From Brevibacillus sp. JNUCC-41 (lineage in GTDB: Bacteria > Bacillota > Bacilli > Bacillales > DSM-1321): 64,000 nt of DNA. Location: contig NZ_CP062163.1 in NCBI RefSeq assembly GCF_014844095.1, positions 744,001 to 808,000 of the forward strand, given 5' to 3'. Each line of letters opens with the position of its first letter. Position 1 is the stretch's first letter. Shown here in pieces: positions 18,199 through 28,098 of the stretch. The notes below the pieces were generated by a model that saw only the letters and a program-made list of their open reading frames with translations, had not been told where the DNA came from and searched no databases. A program made the position numbers and the translations under genes.

Positions 18199-21100
18199 TT
18201 ATGCTCCTGCCCAAACATCTTTGGCATATCTGCCATTTTCCTCTAATGATTGCAGCCATACTGTGGCTTCTTCTTTAGATGTTTGATAGAAATGCATATA
18301 GCTTTCGATTAGTGTTCGTTCAACATCGGGTGCCATTTTGCTTCCGTCTCCGCAGATGTATAGGTGCCCGCCTTCTTTTAATAAAGGAAGGATGTCTTGG
18401 GCGTTTTCCGCTAATCGGTTCTGGACATATGTTTTTTCTTGACCGGGACATCTGGAGTAAGCGGTGTGCAGTGTTACAAGGCCTTCTTGTTCGGCTTGCA
18501 CGAGTTCTTCTTGATAGAGGAAATCGTGTTCCGGATTACGGCATCCAAAGTAAAGGTGAGCAGCCCCTAAAGTTTCACCTTTTTCTTTCAAAGCGCGGCG
18601 TGCCTGTATGAATCCCCTGAATGGTGCAATTCCTGTCCCAGGGCCAATCATGATGATTGGTTTTCCTGTTTTCTCTGGAAGTTGGAAGTTGGATAGCGGC
18701 GTATTGATAAAGCAGGCTATTTTGTCTCCTTGGGAGCGTTCTGCCAAATAATTCGATGCAATTCCTTTGTATTCCCCGTTTCCGCTCAAGGCTTCTCCAC
18801 GGACGACGCTGACGGTGATGCTTGCTTCTCCTTCTTTGTGGAGTGGTGAGCTTGAGATAGAATAGTATCTGGCTTTTAAAGGTGGCAGTAAAGCCAAGAA
18901 ACGTTCAAATGGGATATCACATGCAGGATACTTTTCTATAAGATCAAGCATGGTTATGCGCTTGTTCAGGATTTCTTGTTTATAGGTACTGTCCAAAAGA
19001 AGATCTTCAAGTTCTTTTACATGCGGAGGACATACCGTATGAGTGGCAAGCGCCCGAATTTGAGACCGGGTGGCGGGTTCTTGGAACTCCACATGGTTTG
19101 ATAGTAACTCTTCTAGTTTTACCGGTTTTCCTGTAGGAAGATGGGCAGCTTTTCCGGAATCCCCAGTCAGATTCACGTAATCTTGACCGTTCAGGTTAAA
19201 TCGACTGAGCACTCGCTCGACAAGTTCCGATGGATTTTGCGGAAGTACACCGAGATGATCGCCTTCCTGATAGTGTATTCCCTCTGGCAGAGTTAATTCT
19301 ATATGCCGTGTGCTTCTTCCGCTATCTGCATGTTGTAATTCTACATTCCTTTTTACGATGGAAGTAAAAGCATGATGGGTGCGGGCAAGTGGTGTGCCGC
19401 TCACATCGCTTACGAAGTTCATTGTAATCGAGCTGACTGCCCGATCATTCCTATCCACTTCTATGTTCAGGCTTTTGGCAAGATTCGGCCAAAGTGCTTC
19501 TGTCCATTTCTCGTAATCCCCTTCAAAGTCATCGCTTGCATCTCCATAGCCTGTTTCCGACAGCCTTACTGCTCCTTTTTGTTCCAGCCGCTCATCAATG
19601 AGGATTGGAATGCGTTGGTACGTATTGGCCCAATTGCGGTCCCCGCAGCCGAAGATCGCATATTGAACACCATCCAATGTGTTACCCTTGCTTTCCTTCA
19701 GCCATGAAACGAAGTCACCTGCATTATCCGGTGGATTTCCATTATAAGATGCCGTGACTATAAGAACAGCTCCTTCTTTGGGAAGCCGATCGGTGTAATC
19801 ATTTAACGGGGCAACCTTAGCATTGAAGCCTTGTCGCTTCCCTGTTTCGGCAAGGTCACGAGCAACCCCTTCCGCTGTTCCCATATTTGATCCAAACAGG
19901 ACGAGTAATGGTGTCCCATGTGCTGATTCGCTTGGAGATACCGTGGCTCCTTTGTCCGCTGGCTTTGATTCCGGAGGAGCAGCGGTAAATGACATCACCG
20001 GCTTCCTCGGTGAAACGCGCATGGTCAATCCGTCCGGTTTGAGAGTCAAAGTTTCTTTAACATCCAATTGATATTCTTCATGATCAATCAAGTCAAAGTG
20101 CTGTAAAACCATACCAAGCACCAGTGTCGCTTCATGAAGGGCAAACTGCTGTCCGATACAGGCGCGCTGCCCGTTTCCAAACGGTTTATAAGCATGATAA
20201 GGGATGGAATCCAAATCCTCGAACCGCTCTGGAATGAACGATTCAACATCATCGCCCCAAACGGATGGATCACGGTGTAGTTCGGGAATGAGCAGCGAGA
20301 ACACATCACCTTTCTTCACATTATATTTTCCACCCAGCATGGTATCTTCTTTCGCATAAACGGAAAATGCCGGAGCAGTCGGCCACAGACGAAGCGTTTC
20401 ATTCAGCACCATCCTTACATATTTCAGCTTTTTCACTTGTTTGTAATCAGGAACATCATCACCCAGCACTTCATCGACTTCCTGCTGCGCTTTTTTTAAC
20501 TTATCTCTGTTATTCATGAGGAAATAGATGGCGAACGATAGGAGACCGCTCGTCGTTTCATGCCCAGCTATTAAAAAGGTAATGATTTGAAAGCGAATAT
20601 TTTCATCATCAAGTGATACGCCGGTTTCGGGATCGACTCCTTTCAACATATGAGAAAGAAGGTCATCTTCTCCCTGATCACCATTTTGTTTTCTCTCAGC
20701 AATCATTTCATCCACTAGAGAGAACATATATTGAATGTCTTCCCTGAATTGTTTTTTAGATTTGATCATCAGTTTATCTTGGATGCCAAGCCGCTGCGTT
20801 TGGCTCATCGCTTCATCCAACGCACGCACCATACTGTTGACAAATGGATGGGTGGTCTCCCGATAAAAGCTGTTAAAACGGTAATTGAACCCGCAGAGTC
20901 CGATCGTATCCAAGGTCAATCGTGTCATATCTTCAGGAACATCTATCCCATCAGCCGGATTCAGGCGGGCCCATTTTTGAATGAGTTGGATAGCAAGATC
21001 CACCATTTTGGCATGATATCCCTTCATTGCTTGCTGGCTAAAGCTTGGCAGCAGGATGTTATGGGCCTTTTTCCAATTCGGCTCCGTCGTTTCACTTGTG

Positions 21101-21366
21101 AAAAGGCCATCGCCGCCAAATGCTCTCACTTTTTGCAGGGCTGGACCGACTTTCTTATCAAACCTTGTTTCATCACAAATTTCTTTTGCGAGGGCAGCAC
21201 TGGATACGAATGTAGCGATTCGACCCGGAAATTGAAACTGAAAAACCGGCCCAAGTTCTCGTGCCAGCTTCATGAAGGACTGAAGCGGCTTATCCTTATC
21301 AATGATAGGTAGGCTGCCTAGGGGGCCATATGTCTTTGGCTGTGGAAACTGAGTTGTGTTTTCCAT
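18199..21366 (-). CDS. cypB: Bifunctional cytochrome P450/NADPH-P450 reductase (CYP102A, P450 BM3-like)
   Basis: This 1055-residue self-sufficient fatty-acid hydroxylase joins a heme domain (about 1-470) to a diflavin reductase (about 485-1055). The I-helix shows AGHETTSG near 268, the K-helix ETLR near 325, and the heme thiolate [10 protein letters not shown] near 400. FMN binding begins [15 protein letters not shown] uses RYYSISSSP, and NADP binding uses [11 protein letters not shown] with the terminal DVWAG. AGAGGTG precedes the ATG. The upstream TetR gene and the palindromic operator directly before the start match the fatty-acid-derepressed fatR/bscR or bm3R1 systems. Hydroxylation of medium- to long-chain fatty acids is the expected activity. 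Confidence 0.96.
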   Translation of the reverse strand: MENTTQFPQPKTYGPLGSLPIIDKDKPLQSFMKLARELGPVFQFQFPGRIATFVSSAALAKEICDETRFDKKVGPALQKVRAFGGDGLFTSETTEPNWKKAHNILLPSFSQQAMKGYHAKMVDLAIQLIQKWARLNPADGIDVPEDMTRLTLDTIGLCGFNYRFNSFYRETTHPFVNSMVRALDEAMSQTQRLGIQDKLMIKSKKQFREDIQYMFSLVDEMIAERKQNGDQGEDDLLSHMLKGVDPETGVSLDDENIRFQIITFLIAGHETTSGLLSFAIYFLMNNRDKLKKAQQEVDEVLGDDVPDYKQVKKLKYVRMVLNETLRLWPTAPAFSVYAKEDTMLGGKYNVKKGDVFSLLIPELHRDPSVWGDDVESFIPERFEDLDSIPYHAYKPFGNGQRACIGQQFALHEATLVLGMVLQHFDLIDHEEYQLDVKETLTLKPDGLTMRVSPRKPVMSFTAAPPESKPADKGATVSPSESAHGTPLLVLFGSNMGTAEGVARDLAETGKRQGFNAKVAPLNDYTDRLPKEGAVLIVTASYNGNPPDNAGDFVSWLKESKGNTLDGVQYAIFGCGDRNWANTYQRIPILIDERLEQKGAVRLSETGYGDASDDFEGDYEKWTEALWPNLAKSLNIEVDRNDRAVSSITMNFVSDVSGTPLARTHHAFTSIVKRNVELQHADSGRSTRHIELTLPEGIHYQEGDHLGVLPQNPSELVERVLSRFNLNGQDYVNLTGDSGKAAHLPTGKPVKLEELLSNHVEFQEPATRSQIRALATHTVCPPHVKELEDLLLDSTYKQEILNKRITMLDLIEKYPACDIPFERFLALLPPLKARYYSISSSPLHKEGEASITVSVVRGEALSGNGEYKGIASNYLAERSQGDKIACFINTPLSNFQLPEKTGKPIIMIGPGTGIAPFRGFIQARRALKEKGETLGAAHLYFGCRNPEHDFLYQEELVQAEQEGLVTLHTAYSRCPGQEKTYVQNRLAENAQDILPLLKEGGHLYICGDGSKMAPDVERTLIESYMHFYQTSKEEATVWLQSLEENGRYAKDVWAGA

Positions 21367-21398
21367 TTTATTAGCACCTCTTTACAATAGTTTAGAAT

Positions 21399-21420
21399 AC
21401 GGAATGAACGTTCATTCCGT
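21399..21420. promoter_or_regulatory. FatR/Bm3R1-type operator before the P450 gene
   Basis: The core CGGAATGAACGTTCATTCCG is a perfect palindrome that extends one base each side. It is the known form of the Bm3R1/FatR operator and lies 33-54 bp before the P450 start. Confidence 0.9.
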
Positions 21421-21438
21421 TTACATGTTAAAAATTCA

Positions 21439-22014
21439 TCAAGCGTGCAATCGGACTGCATCCCAAAAGCTTTCTTCCACATCTGCTAAAAGTTTTGGGT
21501 CAGGATCTAACTCCCGGATGCGAACAAGTCGCTCAAGCTCAAGAAAAGCTCCATAAATGATGGCAATCAAAGCGGAAGAAGGAAGCTCCTTTATTTCTTT
21601 TTTCTCTTTTCCTGACTCGAAAAAATTTCTAAATATATCCAATAGCCCTTGAAAGCTAGCATGACTATCTTCATTTAAAAAATGGGCTCCACTATGGATT
21701 TTAATAAAATAAATTGCTTGGTCCTGCTCGGTTGTAAAGTGAACCATTGATTTAAAAATATGGTGAAACTGATTGCGAATTGAATCATCATGAGGAAATC
21801 CACTCTTGACCGTTTCAGTAAAAATATCCAAGTACTCTTGAAAAATCTTGTTGCCCAGCACTTCCTTATTCTCGAAATAACGATAAATGGTACCCGCTCC
21901 AACTCCAGCCGATGTAGCAATCATCGGAATCGTCGTCGCATCATACCCCCGTTCTGCGAATAGCTCTAAAGCGCTGGATACTATACTGTCTCGTTTATTT
22001 ACTGCTGTGATCAT
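21439..22014 (-). CDS. fatR: TetR-family fatty-acid-responsive repressor (FatR/BscR-like)
   Basis: The 191-residue protein has an N-terminal TetR helix-turn-helix (about 8-55: ALELFAERGYDATTIPMIAT, then VGAGTIYRYFENKE) and a variable ligand-binding C-terminal domain. GGGGTG precedes the ATG. It lies just upstream of the CYP102A gene on the same strand, as in the B. subtilis yrhI-yrhJ pair. Both it and the P450 gene are preceded by the same palindrome, so it should repress both and be released by unsaturated or branched fatty acids. The ligand is known for the family, not shown here. Confidence 0.9.
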   Translation of the reverse strand: MITAVNKRDSIVSSALELFAERGYDATTIPMIATSAGVGAGTIYRYFENKEVLGNKIFQEYLDIFTETVKSGFPHDDSIRNQFHHIFKSMVHFTTEQDQAIYFIKIHSGAHFLNEDSHASFQGLLDIFRNFFESGKEKKEIKELPSSALIAIIYGAFLELERLVRIRELDPDPKLLADVEESFWDAVRLHA

Positions 22015-22042
22015 AATGATTCACCCCTTTTTTTCAAGATGC

Positions 22043-22060
22043 GGAATGAATGTTCATTCC
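22043..22060. promoter_or_regulatory. Second FatR-type operator, before fatR
   Basis: GGAATGAATGTTCATTCC lies 29 bp before the fatR start. It matches the 21399 palindrome except for the central base step and suggests autorepression. Confidence 0.85.
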
Positions 22061-22287
22061 TTTCAGTGTAAGTGTATACCCAATAAAATCCCATCTCAAT
22101 CGCGCATACTACCCAGATTTTGTGAATTATTTGTTAACAAAGGGGGATGAAAGTCTGGATTTTTTTATTTTCGAGGAATTAAACAGGTAATACGAACTAT
22201 CGTTTGCGAATAAAAAAAGCTGTTAGTCACAGCTCTTCAAGTTTAAAACAGGATGATTTTCATGTTAATCAATTGAATCAAAGGTTC

Positions 22288-22608
22288 TTATGCATGATGA
22301 TAGCGTTCAGATAGTTTCTTTTTATGGGCAATGAACACTTCTTCCAATGGAATACTGTACTTGTTCGCAATCACAATCAAGTTTCCTAGTACATCTCCCA
22401 ATTCTTCGGTTAACTCCTGTTTGTTTTCTTCATACGAGCCAATAACCTCATCAGGTCTATCCCTGCCAATTTCAAGGGAGCGAATGGCTCGTGCCACCTC
22501 GCCAGTTTCTTCTGCCAAAAAGCCGATGCGAATGAAAATGTCCAATTCTGACCATCCTCGTGATTCATAATAATCTTTTACCCATTGTTGAAATTCAGTG
22601 ACGTTCAT
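22288..22608 (-). CDS. MazG-like nucleotide pyrophosphohydrolase
   Basis: The 106-residue all-alpha protein has the metal-binding acidic motifs EETGEVARAIR and ELGDVLGNL of the MazG/dUTPase-like superfamily, which hydrolyses (d)NTPs to monophosphates. The ATG at 22608 is 6 bases after AAAGGTGG; an ATG at 22614 is too close. It is divergent from the LOG-family gene, also a nucleotide-metabolism enzyme. Substrate unknown. Confidence 0.85.
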   Translation of the reverse strand: MNVTEFQQWVKDYYESRGWSELDIFIRIGFLAEETGEVARAIRSLEIGRDRPDEVIGSYEENKQELTEELGDVLGNLIVIANKYSIPLEEVFIAHKKKLSERYHHA

Positions 22609-22706
22609 ATTCATCCACCTTTCAGTTAGATTAATTCAAGTTTAACAAATCTTCCTGAATTTTGTATGATAAGAAAGGAAGATTACTAAGTGGGAGATGT
22701 GATATT

Positions 22707-23288
22707 TTGAAAAGTCTAGCTGTATTTTGTGGATCAAGCAAAGGTGCATCTGCTGTGTATGTAGATGAGGCTAAAAAACTGGGTGCGGAATTGGCAAAAC
22801 GTAATATTACCCTTGTCTACGGGGGCTCAAGTGTAGGAATCATGGGCGCAGTTGCAGATTCCGTTCTGGAAGCAGGCGGAAAAGTAGTTGGAGTCATGCC
22901 AGATTTTCTAGAAAAAAAGGAAATAGCGCATAAGAACTTAACTGAATTGATCGTCGTGGAATCCATGCATGAAAGAAAAGCAAAAATGGCTGAGCTTGCA
23001 GATGGGTTCATGGCTTTGCCAGGCGGGCCAGGAACATTGGAAGAATTCTTTGAGATTTTCACTTGGGCTCAGCTCGGACTTCACCAAAAACCTTGCGGAC
23101 TCTTGAATATCAATCACTATTATGATCCTTTGGTCGCTTTATTCAATCATATGTCCGACGAACAGTTCCTGCATGAAAAATTCCGTTCCATGGCGCTGGT
23201 AGATGTTGAACCAAATGGACTTCTTGATCAATTTAATACATATGAACCGCCAAGCGTAAAAACTTTCATTACCGAAAAACAAACCTGA
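22707..23288 (+). CDS. LOG-family protein (YvdD-like nucleotide 5'-monophosphate phosphoribohydrolase)
   Basis: The 193-residue Rossmann-fold protein has the hallmark PGGPGTLEE near residue 110 and the N-terminal FCGSSKG. LOG enzymes release a base from nucleoside 5'-monophosphates, including cytokinin precursors. The TTG at 22707 is chosen because GGGAGATG precedes it and the protein then begins MKSLAVFCGSS, with a length close to YvdD (about 191). Physiological substrate in bacilli is unclear. Confidence 0.88.
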   Translation: MKSLAVFCGSSKGASAVYVDEAKKLGAELAKRNITLVYGGSSVGIMGAVADSVLEAGGKVVGVMPDFLEKKEIAHKNLTELIVVESMHERKAKMAELADGFMALPGGPGTLEEFFEIFTWAQLGLHQKPCGLLNINHYYDPLVALFNHMSDEQFLHEKFRSMALVDVEPNGLLDQFNTYEPPSVKTFITEKQT

Positions 23289-23300
23289 TCATAAAAAACA

Positions 23301-23332
23301 GCCGGCCAAGATCAATAATGACCTTGGCCGGT
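23301..23332. terminator. Bidirectional terminator between convergent genes
   Basis: CCGGCCAAG/CTTGGCCGG stem with A runs before it and, on the minus strand, TGTTTTTTATG after it. It serves the Nudix gene on the minus strand and probably the LOG gene on the plus strand. Confidence 0.85.
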
Positions 23333-23359
23333 TGTGATAAACTGCTGCGCACTGATGTG

Positions 23360-23776
23360 CTAATTGAATATCAGGTTTAAATAATCTCCATGCCCTTTAC
23401 TAAGTTGCACTTCATGTTCGGATGAAATCCAGAAGAAATGAAATGTCAGCCCCTCTTCATCTCCTCCACCCGTTGGTTGATGGTCCCATTCATCAGGAAC
23501 ATCGTATACATGTATTTGGTAAAAATATCTACTATGTACGGCACCGTCGGCGTTCTCCCAAAAATCTTCTGCAATTAATTTCTGCACATGAAAATTTTCC
23601 AGACCTGTTTCTTCTTTCATTTCCCTAATCACTGCTTGGCAAGCATCTTCTTGAGGCCTCACTGTTCCCTTGGGTATCTGTATGCCCGCTTCCTTAATGG
23701 GATGTTGAAAAACCAATACCTGTGTTTCTCCATTATTGATTCTCGTCACATACCCGTAAGCTTTTTTTATCGGCAT
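23360..23776 (-). CDS. Nudix hydrolase
   Basis: A 138-residue Nudix protein. The box appears as KGTVRPQEDACQAVIREMKE followed by ETGL, with G replaced in its first position (IPKGTV rather than GGKIE), as in dinucleoside-polyphosphate or other Nudix branches. The ATG at 23776 follows GGGGGA; earlier in-frame ATGs lie within or before that site. It ends at the shared terminator with the LOG gene, and fabZ lies 33 bp upstream on the same strand. Confidence 0.85.
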   Translation of the reverse strand: MPIKKAYGYVTRINNGETQVLVFQHPIKEAGIQIPKGTVRPQEDACQAVIREMKEETGLENFHVQKLIAEDFWENADGAVHSRYFYQIHVYDVPDEWDHQPTGGGDEEGLTFHFFWISSEHEVQLSKGHGDYLNLIFN

Positions 23777-23809
23777 AACCATCATTCCCCCGTTATTGCA
23801 CATGTTAGA

Positions 23810-24235
23810 TCAATCACCAAAAGCAAATATGAGCTCTGTCTCGCATACAGTTTCTCCATCGACAGTAGCCCTTCCTTTTCCTTTACCGATGGGACCTTTC
23901 AAGCGAGTAATCTCTACTTCTAAACGTAACTGGTCCCCTGGCCTTACTTGCTTTTTAAAACGACATCCATCGATTCCAGCCAAAAGCCCGATCCGCCCTT
24001 TATTTTCTTCTATTGTAAGCATGACAACAGCACTTACCTGTGCTAAAGCTTCAACGATCAATACGCCTGGCATCACTGGATAATTTGGAAAATGGCCAGT
24101 AAAAAACTCTTCATTTGCTGAAACATTTTTAATGGCCACCGCTCTCTTTCCTTCTTCCAATTCCAGTACTCTATCAACTAAAAGAAATGGATAGCGATGT
24201 CTGATAATATCTTTGATTTCTTGGATATCAATCAA
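23810..24235 (-). CDS. fabZ: 3-hydroxyacyl-[acyl-carrier-protein] dehydratase FabZ
   Basis: The 141-residue hot-dog-fold enzyme dehydrates 3-hydroxyacyl-ACP in type II fatty-acid synthesis. The active-site His lies in [11 protein letters not shown] and the catalytic Glu in VLIVEALAQ. The TTG at 24235 sits 8 bases after GGGGG and gives the standard N-terminus [17 protein letters not shown] and the exact B. subtilis length. A longer frame from 24337 has no family match in its extra part. It stands downstream of bcrC after a terminator. Confidence 0.93.
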   Translation of the reverse strand: MIDIQEIKDIIRHRYPFLLVDRVLELEEGKRAVAIKNVSANEEFFTGHFPNYPVMPGVLIVEALAQVSAVVMLTIEENKGRIGLLAGIDGCRFKKQVRPGDQLRLEVEITRLKGPIGKGKGRATVDGETVCETELIFAFGD

Positions 24236-24339
24236 TATTAGGTCCCCCATTGCAATGGATTGTTTTCCCTTTATTTTACCATCCAACAACATGATGTGGA
24301 TATTTTTGTATTTATCACACTGCACTTCGTTCAACAAAA

Positions 24340-24364
24340 AAAGGCTGCCTGAGCAACCTGTTTT
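24340..24364 (-). terminator. Terminator of bcrC
   Basis: AGGTTGC/GGCAGCCT stem followed on the minus strand by TTTTTTTG, directly after the bcrC stop. Confidence 0.75.
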
Positions 24365-24374
24365 TTGATTCCGC

Positions 24375-24989
24375 CTACAAATCCTTTGATCTTTTTTCCT
24401 TCGCTTTTGTTAACGGGGATAGAATCATTTGTTCACACCTCTCATAGCCCCCTAATAATTTATGAATCAGGCTTATTTTAGGAACAACAACGTAAACCGC
24501 CAAGCCTGAAATGGTGCTCAGGATAGCTCCTGCCAGCACATCCGCTGGAAAGTGGACACCTACCCAAATACGGGAAATGCCAACAAGGAAAGCCAGCATG
24601 ATCCATAACAGCCACCATCCTCTTTTGAAAAGCCAAAAGGATACACAAAAAGAGAAAAACAAGATGGTGTGATCGCTTGGAAATGAATTATCCACTGCCT
24701 TCTCAATCAACTTATTAACATTGGTCAATTCAGCAAATGGCTGATTGTTTGAATGCAATTTCCCGGCCATTTTCCCCATCATTTCTGCTATTACAAATGT
24801 AATCATCCCACAAACAATCATCATTCTACTCTGCTCATTTCGAGTGAACCATATTACGATGACAGCTAATGCTAAGAAAAAAACCATATACTCGGCAATG
24901 AAAATGGCAGAAGGGTTTAAATAATCATATTGTTTCCCTAGGTCATTAATCATTCTAAATACATTGATATTCAGCTCAAAAAAATCCAT
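24375..24989 (-). CDS. bcrC: Undecaprenyl-diphosphatase (BcrC-like, PAP2 family)
   Basis: The 204-residue membrane protein has about five hydrophobic segments and the PAP2 phosphatase motifs SFPSDHT and [13 protein letters not shown]. The first motif (KLHSNNQPF) is weaker than the usual K..RP. BcrC recycles undecaprenyl pyrophosphate for cell-wall synthesis and gives bacitracin resistance. Length and N-terminus ([15 protein letters not shown]) fit BcrC/YwoA. Confidence 0.88.
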   Translation of the reverse strand: MDFFELNINVFRMINDLGKQYDYLNPSAIFIAEYMVFFLALAVIVIWFTRNEQSRMMIVCGMITFVIAEMMGKMAGKLHSNNQPFAELTNVNKLIEKAVDNSFPSDHTILFFSFCVSFWLFKRGWWLLWIMLAFLVGISRIWVGVHFPADVLAGAILSTISGLAVYVVVPKISLIHKLLGGYERCEQMILSPLTKAKEKRSKDL

Positions 24990-25247
24990 TCCTTACCCAA
25001 CCTTCCTCTTTTTCTTACATATTAAAGAGAAAGGAAGTATATCTCCATCGTTCTTCCTAACAGTTTGATCCATTATCTAACAATTTTGTCACATGGTTGC
25101 ACCATATCTATATAAAAAAGACATGATACGACTTTATAAACTTTAATGGAGTTATACCTAATCGTTCAATTTTTATTCATTTAAAGGTTTTATTAACGTT
25201 GAATAGAATTATTAATTGGGATGAATAAACAAAATAGAGGTGATATC

Positions 25248-25772
25248 TTGCAGATACTAATAATTCGGCATGGTGAGTCAGAAGACGATTTTCTAGAAGA
25301 AAATTACGAAGGGACTACTGATTTACCCCTAACCATTAAGGGAGTTGCACAAGTAGAAAAAATGTGCAGACGTGTATCCGAAGAGTTTCCACCAGAATTC
25401 ATATGGTCGAGTACCTTGCTTCGGGCTAGTGAAACTGCCGAAACTTTATCAACTACTATTAAATGTCCAGTAACATTCCTGGATGATTTACGAGAGATGC
25501 AGGATAGGGAGAATCATTTGGATTTTAGATTACGGGCTCAAAGTGTACTTTCTTATATTAGAGAAAACAGTGCAAATTATAAACGAATTGCTATTATATC
25601 CCATGGAGGGATGATTACTAAAATTATTGAAAGCTTTCTTCAATTACCACCCGCAATTAATGATGTGTGGTTCAATTCTCATAATACAGGAATACATCTT
25701 CTTGAGTATACGGATCATCCATACAAACTAATAAGATTTTTAAATAGTACTACGCATCTGGAATATAGCTAA
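25248..25772 (+). CDS. Histidine phosphatase family protein
   Basis: A 174-residue branch-1 histidine phosphatase: RHGES near residue 7 carries the nucleophilic His, the second His is in ISHGGM, and LRASETAE supplies phosphate-binding Arg. The TTG at 25248 follows GAGGTG and gives the usual start just before the RHGE motif; an ATG at 25221 lacks a site. Phosphoglycerate-mutase-like, cobalamin or other phosphatase activity cannot be told apart. Confidence 0.85.
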   Translation: MQILIIRHGESEDDFLEENYEGTTDLPLTIKGVAQVEKMCRRVSEEFPPEFIWSSTLLRASETAETLSTTIKCPVTFLDDLREMQDRENHLDFRLRAQSVLSYIRENSANYKRIAIISHGGMITKIIESFLQLPPAINDVWFNSHNTGIHLLEYTDHPYKLIRFLNSTTHLEYS

Positions 25773-25802
25773 CGATCAGGGCTTTCTTTAGGCAGTCTTT
25801 TC

Positions 25803-25836
25803 TTTATGTGATAACAGGGCAGGATAGTTGAGTACT
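25803..25836 (+). repeat. Conserved terminator-tail sequence, plus orientation
   Basis: CTTTATGTGATAACAGGGCA followed by GGATAGTTGAG matches the tail seen after minus-strand terminators (ATGGAACTAAAGGGGCAG). A preceding strong stem is not evident. Confidence 0.45.
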
Positions 25837-25882
25837 TGGTATAATATAGTTGTAAATTAAAGGTGATTCAGAGGTAATAGGA

Positions 25883-26155
25883 ATGTATCAATTCGAACAC
25901 GAGATACAAAGGAAACAAAAGATATTCAAGGGGTACCTAGTTTTATTTATCATGGCTTCCTTGATAAACCTGATTTCATTCTTTATGGATGGAGATATTT
26001 TTAGGGGAATGGCCTGTCTCTTTTTTTCTTTGATTGTCTTCCACTATGGTCAACGCCAAAAAGTCTGGGCAGCATTAATTATTAAATTCATAGTTTGGCT
26101 GCACTTTATTTTACTGCTGATTACCATTATTTTTTTCACGATAACACAATGGTAG
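25883..26155 (+). CDS. Small membrane protein, unknown function
   Basis: The 90-residue protein has a charged N-terminus (YQFEHEIQRKQKIFKG) and three hydrophobic segments (YLVLFIMASLINLISFF, MACLFFSLIVFHYG, FIVWLHFILLLITIIFF). AGAGGTAA precedes the ATG. No family is recognised. It lies 80 bp before a second tiny membrane ORF. Confidence 0.65.
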   Translation: MYQFEHEIQRKQKIFKGYLVLFIMASLINLISFFMDGDIFRGMACLFFSLIVFHYGQRQKVWAALIIKFIVWLHFILLLITIIFFTITQW

Positions 26156-26235
26156 GCTAGATTTTTTAATGGACGCGGCATGTTAATGGAACAATGACCC
26201 GAAGGGAAAAACTTAAATCCTAAGGTGGCAAAAAA

Positions 26236-26403
26236 TTGAAATGGGAAAGTGTTGCGTATGGGATTACACTATTCATTGTAGGTATTTCTTTTTGGCTTCA
26301 AATGATATGCGTTCTAGTTGTAGTATTGTGCATTAATTTTACTTTATTTAAAATCAAATTCCTTCAGAAATTCGTAACAAAGAAGTGGGCGGGCTTTGTC
26401 TGA
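26236..26403 (+). CDS. Small membrane protein (55 aa)
   Basis: A TTG at 26236 follows AAGGTGG by 6 bases. The product begins MKWESVAYGITLFIVGISFW and has two hydrophobic stretches (ITLFIVGISFWL, MICVLVVVLCINFTLF) and a basic tail (KIKFLQKFVTKKW). This is a credible small membrane protein of unknown role. Confidence 0.6.
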   Translation: MKWESVAYGITLFIVGISFWLQMICVLVVVLCINFTLFKIKFLQKFVTKKWAGFV

Positions 26404-26606
26404 ATTCATTTTTAAATAGACTATTTACAAGCTGTCTTTATGAGGGCTTTTTCTTTATGTAATATACAGGGGAAAAGGCTGACACGCATAAAAAAATGGA
26501 CGTTTCTGTGCAGCGGTTGAATATGTAAGTCTACTTGTTGATAAAAAAGGGTTTTTATGGAGACCTGTTGAATTCTTAGGTAAGGTTCAACGAAAGGTGG
26601 TAACGT

Positions 26607-26990
26607 ATGAAATCAATAAATTCTCCTATTTACCCTAAAGTTAACAATGTTTTCATTCATGTTAAAGATTTAAAAAAATCAGCTGGATGGTATTGTAATC
26701 TCCTTGGCATTCCTCATAATAGTGATTCTGTAGAATCGCCGGTTTACAATATTCCTATAGCATATGAAACTGGATTAACGTTAGACGACCATACATTTGA
26801 TCCTGATTTTAGATACGAACCCTCCAGCCATGTATTGTTTAATTTCTACGTAAATGATGTAGATGAAGCCTATAAATTCATTAAGGGTAATAACATATCT
26901 ATTGTTAAAGAAATAGAGCGTATTGGGGATTTTGCATACTTTAACTTTCAAGATCCTGATGGTAATGTACTTATGATTTGTAATGGTTAA
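26607..26990 (+). CDS. VOC (glyoxalase/bleomycin-resistance fold) protein
   Basis: The 127-residue protein has the paired beta-alpha-beta pattern of the VOC superfamily: FIHVKDLKKSAGWYCNLLGI at the start and FNFQDPDGNVLMI at the end. Likely a metal-dependent isomerase, lyase or binding protein; substrate unknown. AAAGGTGG precedes the ATG. It is followed 53 bp later by a dienelactone-hydrolase-family gene, probably in one transcript. Confidence 0.82.
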   Translation: MKSINSPIYPKVNNVFIHVKDLKKSAGWYCNLLGIPHNSDSVESPVYNIPIAYETGLTLDDHTFDPDFRYEPSSHVLFNFYVNDVDEAYKFIKGNNISIVKEIERIGDFAYFNFQDPDGNVLMICNG

Positions 26991-27043
26991 GGATAAAAGA
27001 ACTGGTCGGCTTTTATATATAGTTTAGTTTTGGAGGGGTAAAT

Positions 27044-27664
27044 ATGCTGCACATTCAGAAAAATTCCGATACTGTCATCATTGTCATTCACGAAATATAT
27101 GGACTGAACCAACATATGCAGGGTTTTTGTGAGTTATTATCAAAACAGGGTTTTGATGTGATTTGTCCGGATTTGTTAGAACGGGAGACGCCTTTTGATT
27201 ATTCCCAAGAGGAGGCTGCGTATCGGCATTTTATGGAGAACGTAGGTTTCACGGGCGCTTTACATAAAATAAAGGATATATTATCGGATATTAAAGATGA
27301 ATACCAAAAGATTTTTATCCTTGGATTCAGTGCAGGGGCAACTGTAGCATGGCTGTGCAGTGAGGAAGAATGTGTCGATGGAATAGTTGGATACTACGGT
27401 TCGCGTATTAGGAATTATGCAGAGTTAGCGCCACAATGCCCTGCATTGCTATTTTTCCCACTGGAAGAGCCTTCATTTAATGTGGACGAGTTAATTTCAG
27501 CTTTAGAAATACAGAATGTCGAAATTCATAAATTCAATGGAAAACACGGATTCAGCGACCCTTACAGCTCAAACTATCATGCAGAATCAGCACAGAAAGC
27601 CGTTAGCAAAATGATGAAATTTTTTATGGATCATGAACTTCGGCCTAATGCCGTTTTGCATTGA
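27044..27664 (+). CDS. Dienelactone-hydrolase-family alpha/beta hydrolase
   Basis: The 206-residue alpha/beta hydrolase has the nucleophile elbow GFSAGAT (Ser96 in place of the Cys of true dienelactone hydrolases) and a late His in KHGFSDP. The first part (HEIYGLNQHMQGFCELLSKQ) is typical of the family. GGAGGGG precedes the ATG. Its end overlaps the convergent Fbp-like gene by 20 bp. Substrate unknown. Confidence 0.85.
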   Translation: MLHIQKNSDTVIIVIHEIYGLNQHMQGFCELLSKQGFDVICPDLLERETPFDYSQEEAAYRHFMENVGFTGALHKIKDILSDIKDEYQKIFILGFSAGATVAWLCSEEECVDGIVGYYGSRIRNYAELAPQCPALLFFPLEEPSFNVDELISALEIQNVEIHKFNGKHGFSDPYSSNYHAESAQKAVSKMMKFFMDHELRPNAVLH

Positions 27665-27839
27665 TCCAATGTATCGAACCCGCATCACTATGGGGATGAC
27701 AGTCATTTTGAACCTTTTTATACTCTGTTTCCAATTCTTTTAAAGTTAACTTCATCAACTGTTCCAAACTCTTATTTACAGTATGGATCATCAGTTTATA
27801 GATCAATGCCTTCCGCCTTTCTTCTACGCCCTTCCTCAT
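27645..27839 (-). CDS. FbpA-like small basic protein (second copy)
   Basis: The 64-residue product resembles the Fur-regulated basic protein A family: VEERRKALIYKLM then LMKLTLKELETEY. It is more divergent than the upstream copy. GGAGAGGGAG precedes the ATG. FbpA acts with the small RNA FsrA in iron sparing in B. subtilis. It lies 25 bp after the better-conserved copy, presumably co-transcribed. Confidence 0.65.
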   Translation of the reverse strand: MRKGVEERRKALIYKLMIHTVNKSLEQLMKLTLKELETEYKKVQNDCHPHSDAGSIHWINAKRH

Positions 27840-27864
27840 TTCTCCCTCTCCTTTTATTCTGATA

Positions 27865-28071
27865 TTATATGAAATGTACCCTTAGACAGGGGGAATGATC
27901 GTCGGATTCCTTCTCCCCGATTTTACTTATTTTCATATATTCATTCTCTAAATCGGTTAAGGTCAATTCAAATAGATGTCTGTCATTCTTTTTATAAACC
28001 CCCTCGTTAATTAACTTGTTTATCAGGAAGTTTCTTTTTTTCTCAATCGCTTTACGTAATAATATCCCCAA
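27865..28071 (-). CDS. FbpA-like Fur-regulated basic protein
   Basis: The 68-residue protein MGILLRKAIEKKRNFLINKL followed by INEGVYKKNDRHLFELTLTD is a clear match to the FbpA pattern. The TTG at 28071 follows AGGAGG by 7 bases; a longer frame from 28182 runs back through a terminator and is rejected. A 7-1-7 palindrome of Fur-like geometry lies 28 bp upstream. Expected role: iron-sparing response. Confidence 0.8.
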   Translation of the reverse strand: MGILLRKAIEKKRNFLINKLINEGVYKKNDRHLFELTLTDLENEYMKISKIGEKESDDHSPCLRVHFI

Positions 28072-28098
28072 GTTAAATCCTCCTTTTTTATACGTATT

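Noticed and set aside
16247-18246. Many open frames encoding FTREFAL or LLVNSHC repeats on the plus strand, and VNSRVNS repeats on the minus strand
   Set aside because: They arise from the 21-bp repeat being a multiple of three. They are broken by 19-bp units, overlap each other in several frames and have no ribosome-binding sites.
19823-21312. Long plus-strand frames opposite the P450 gene
   Set aside because: Shadows of a strongly supported coding gene on the other strand, with no start signals.
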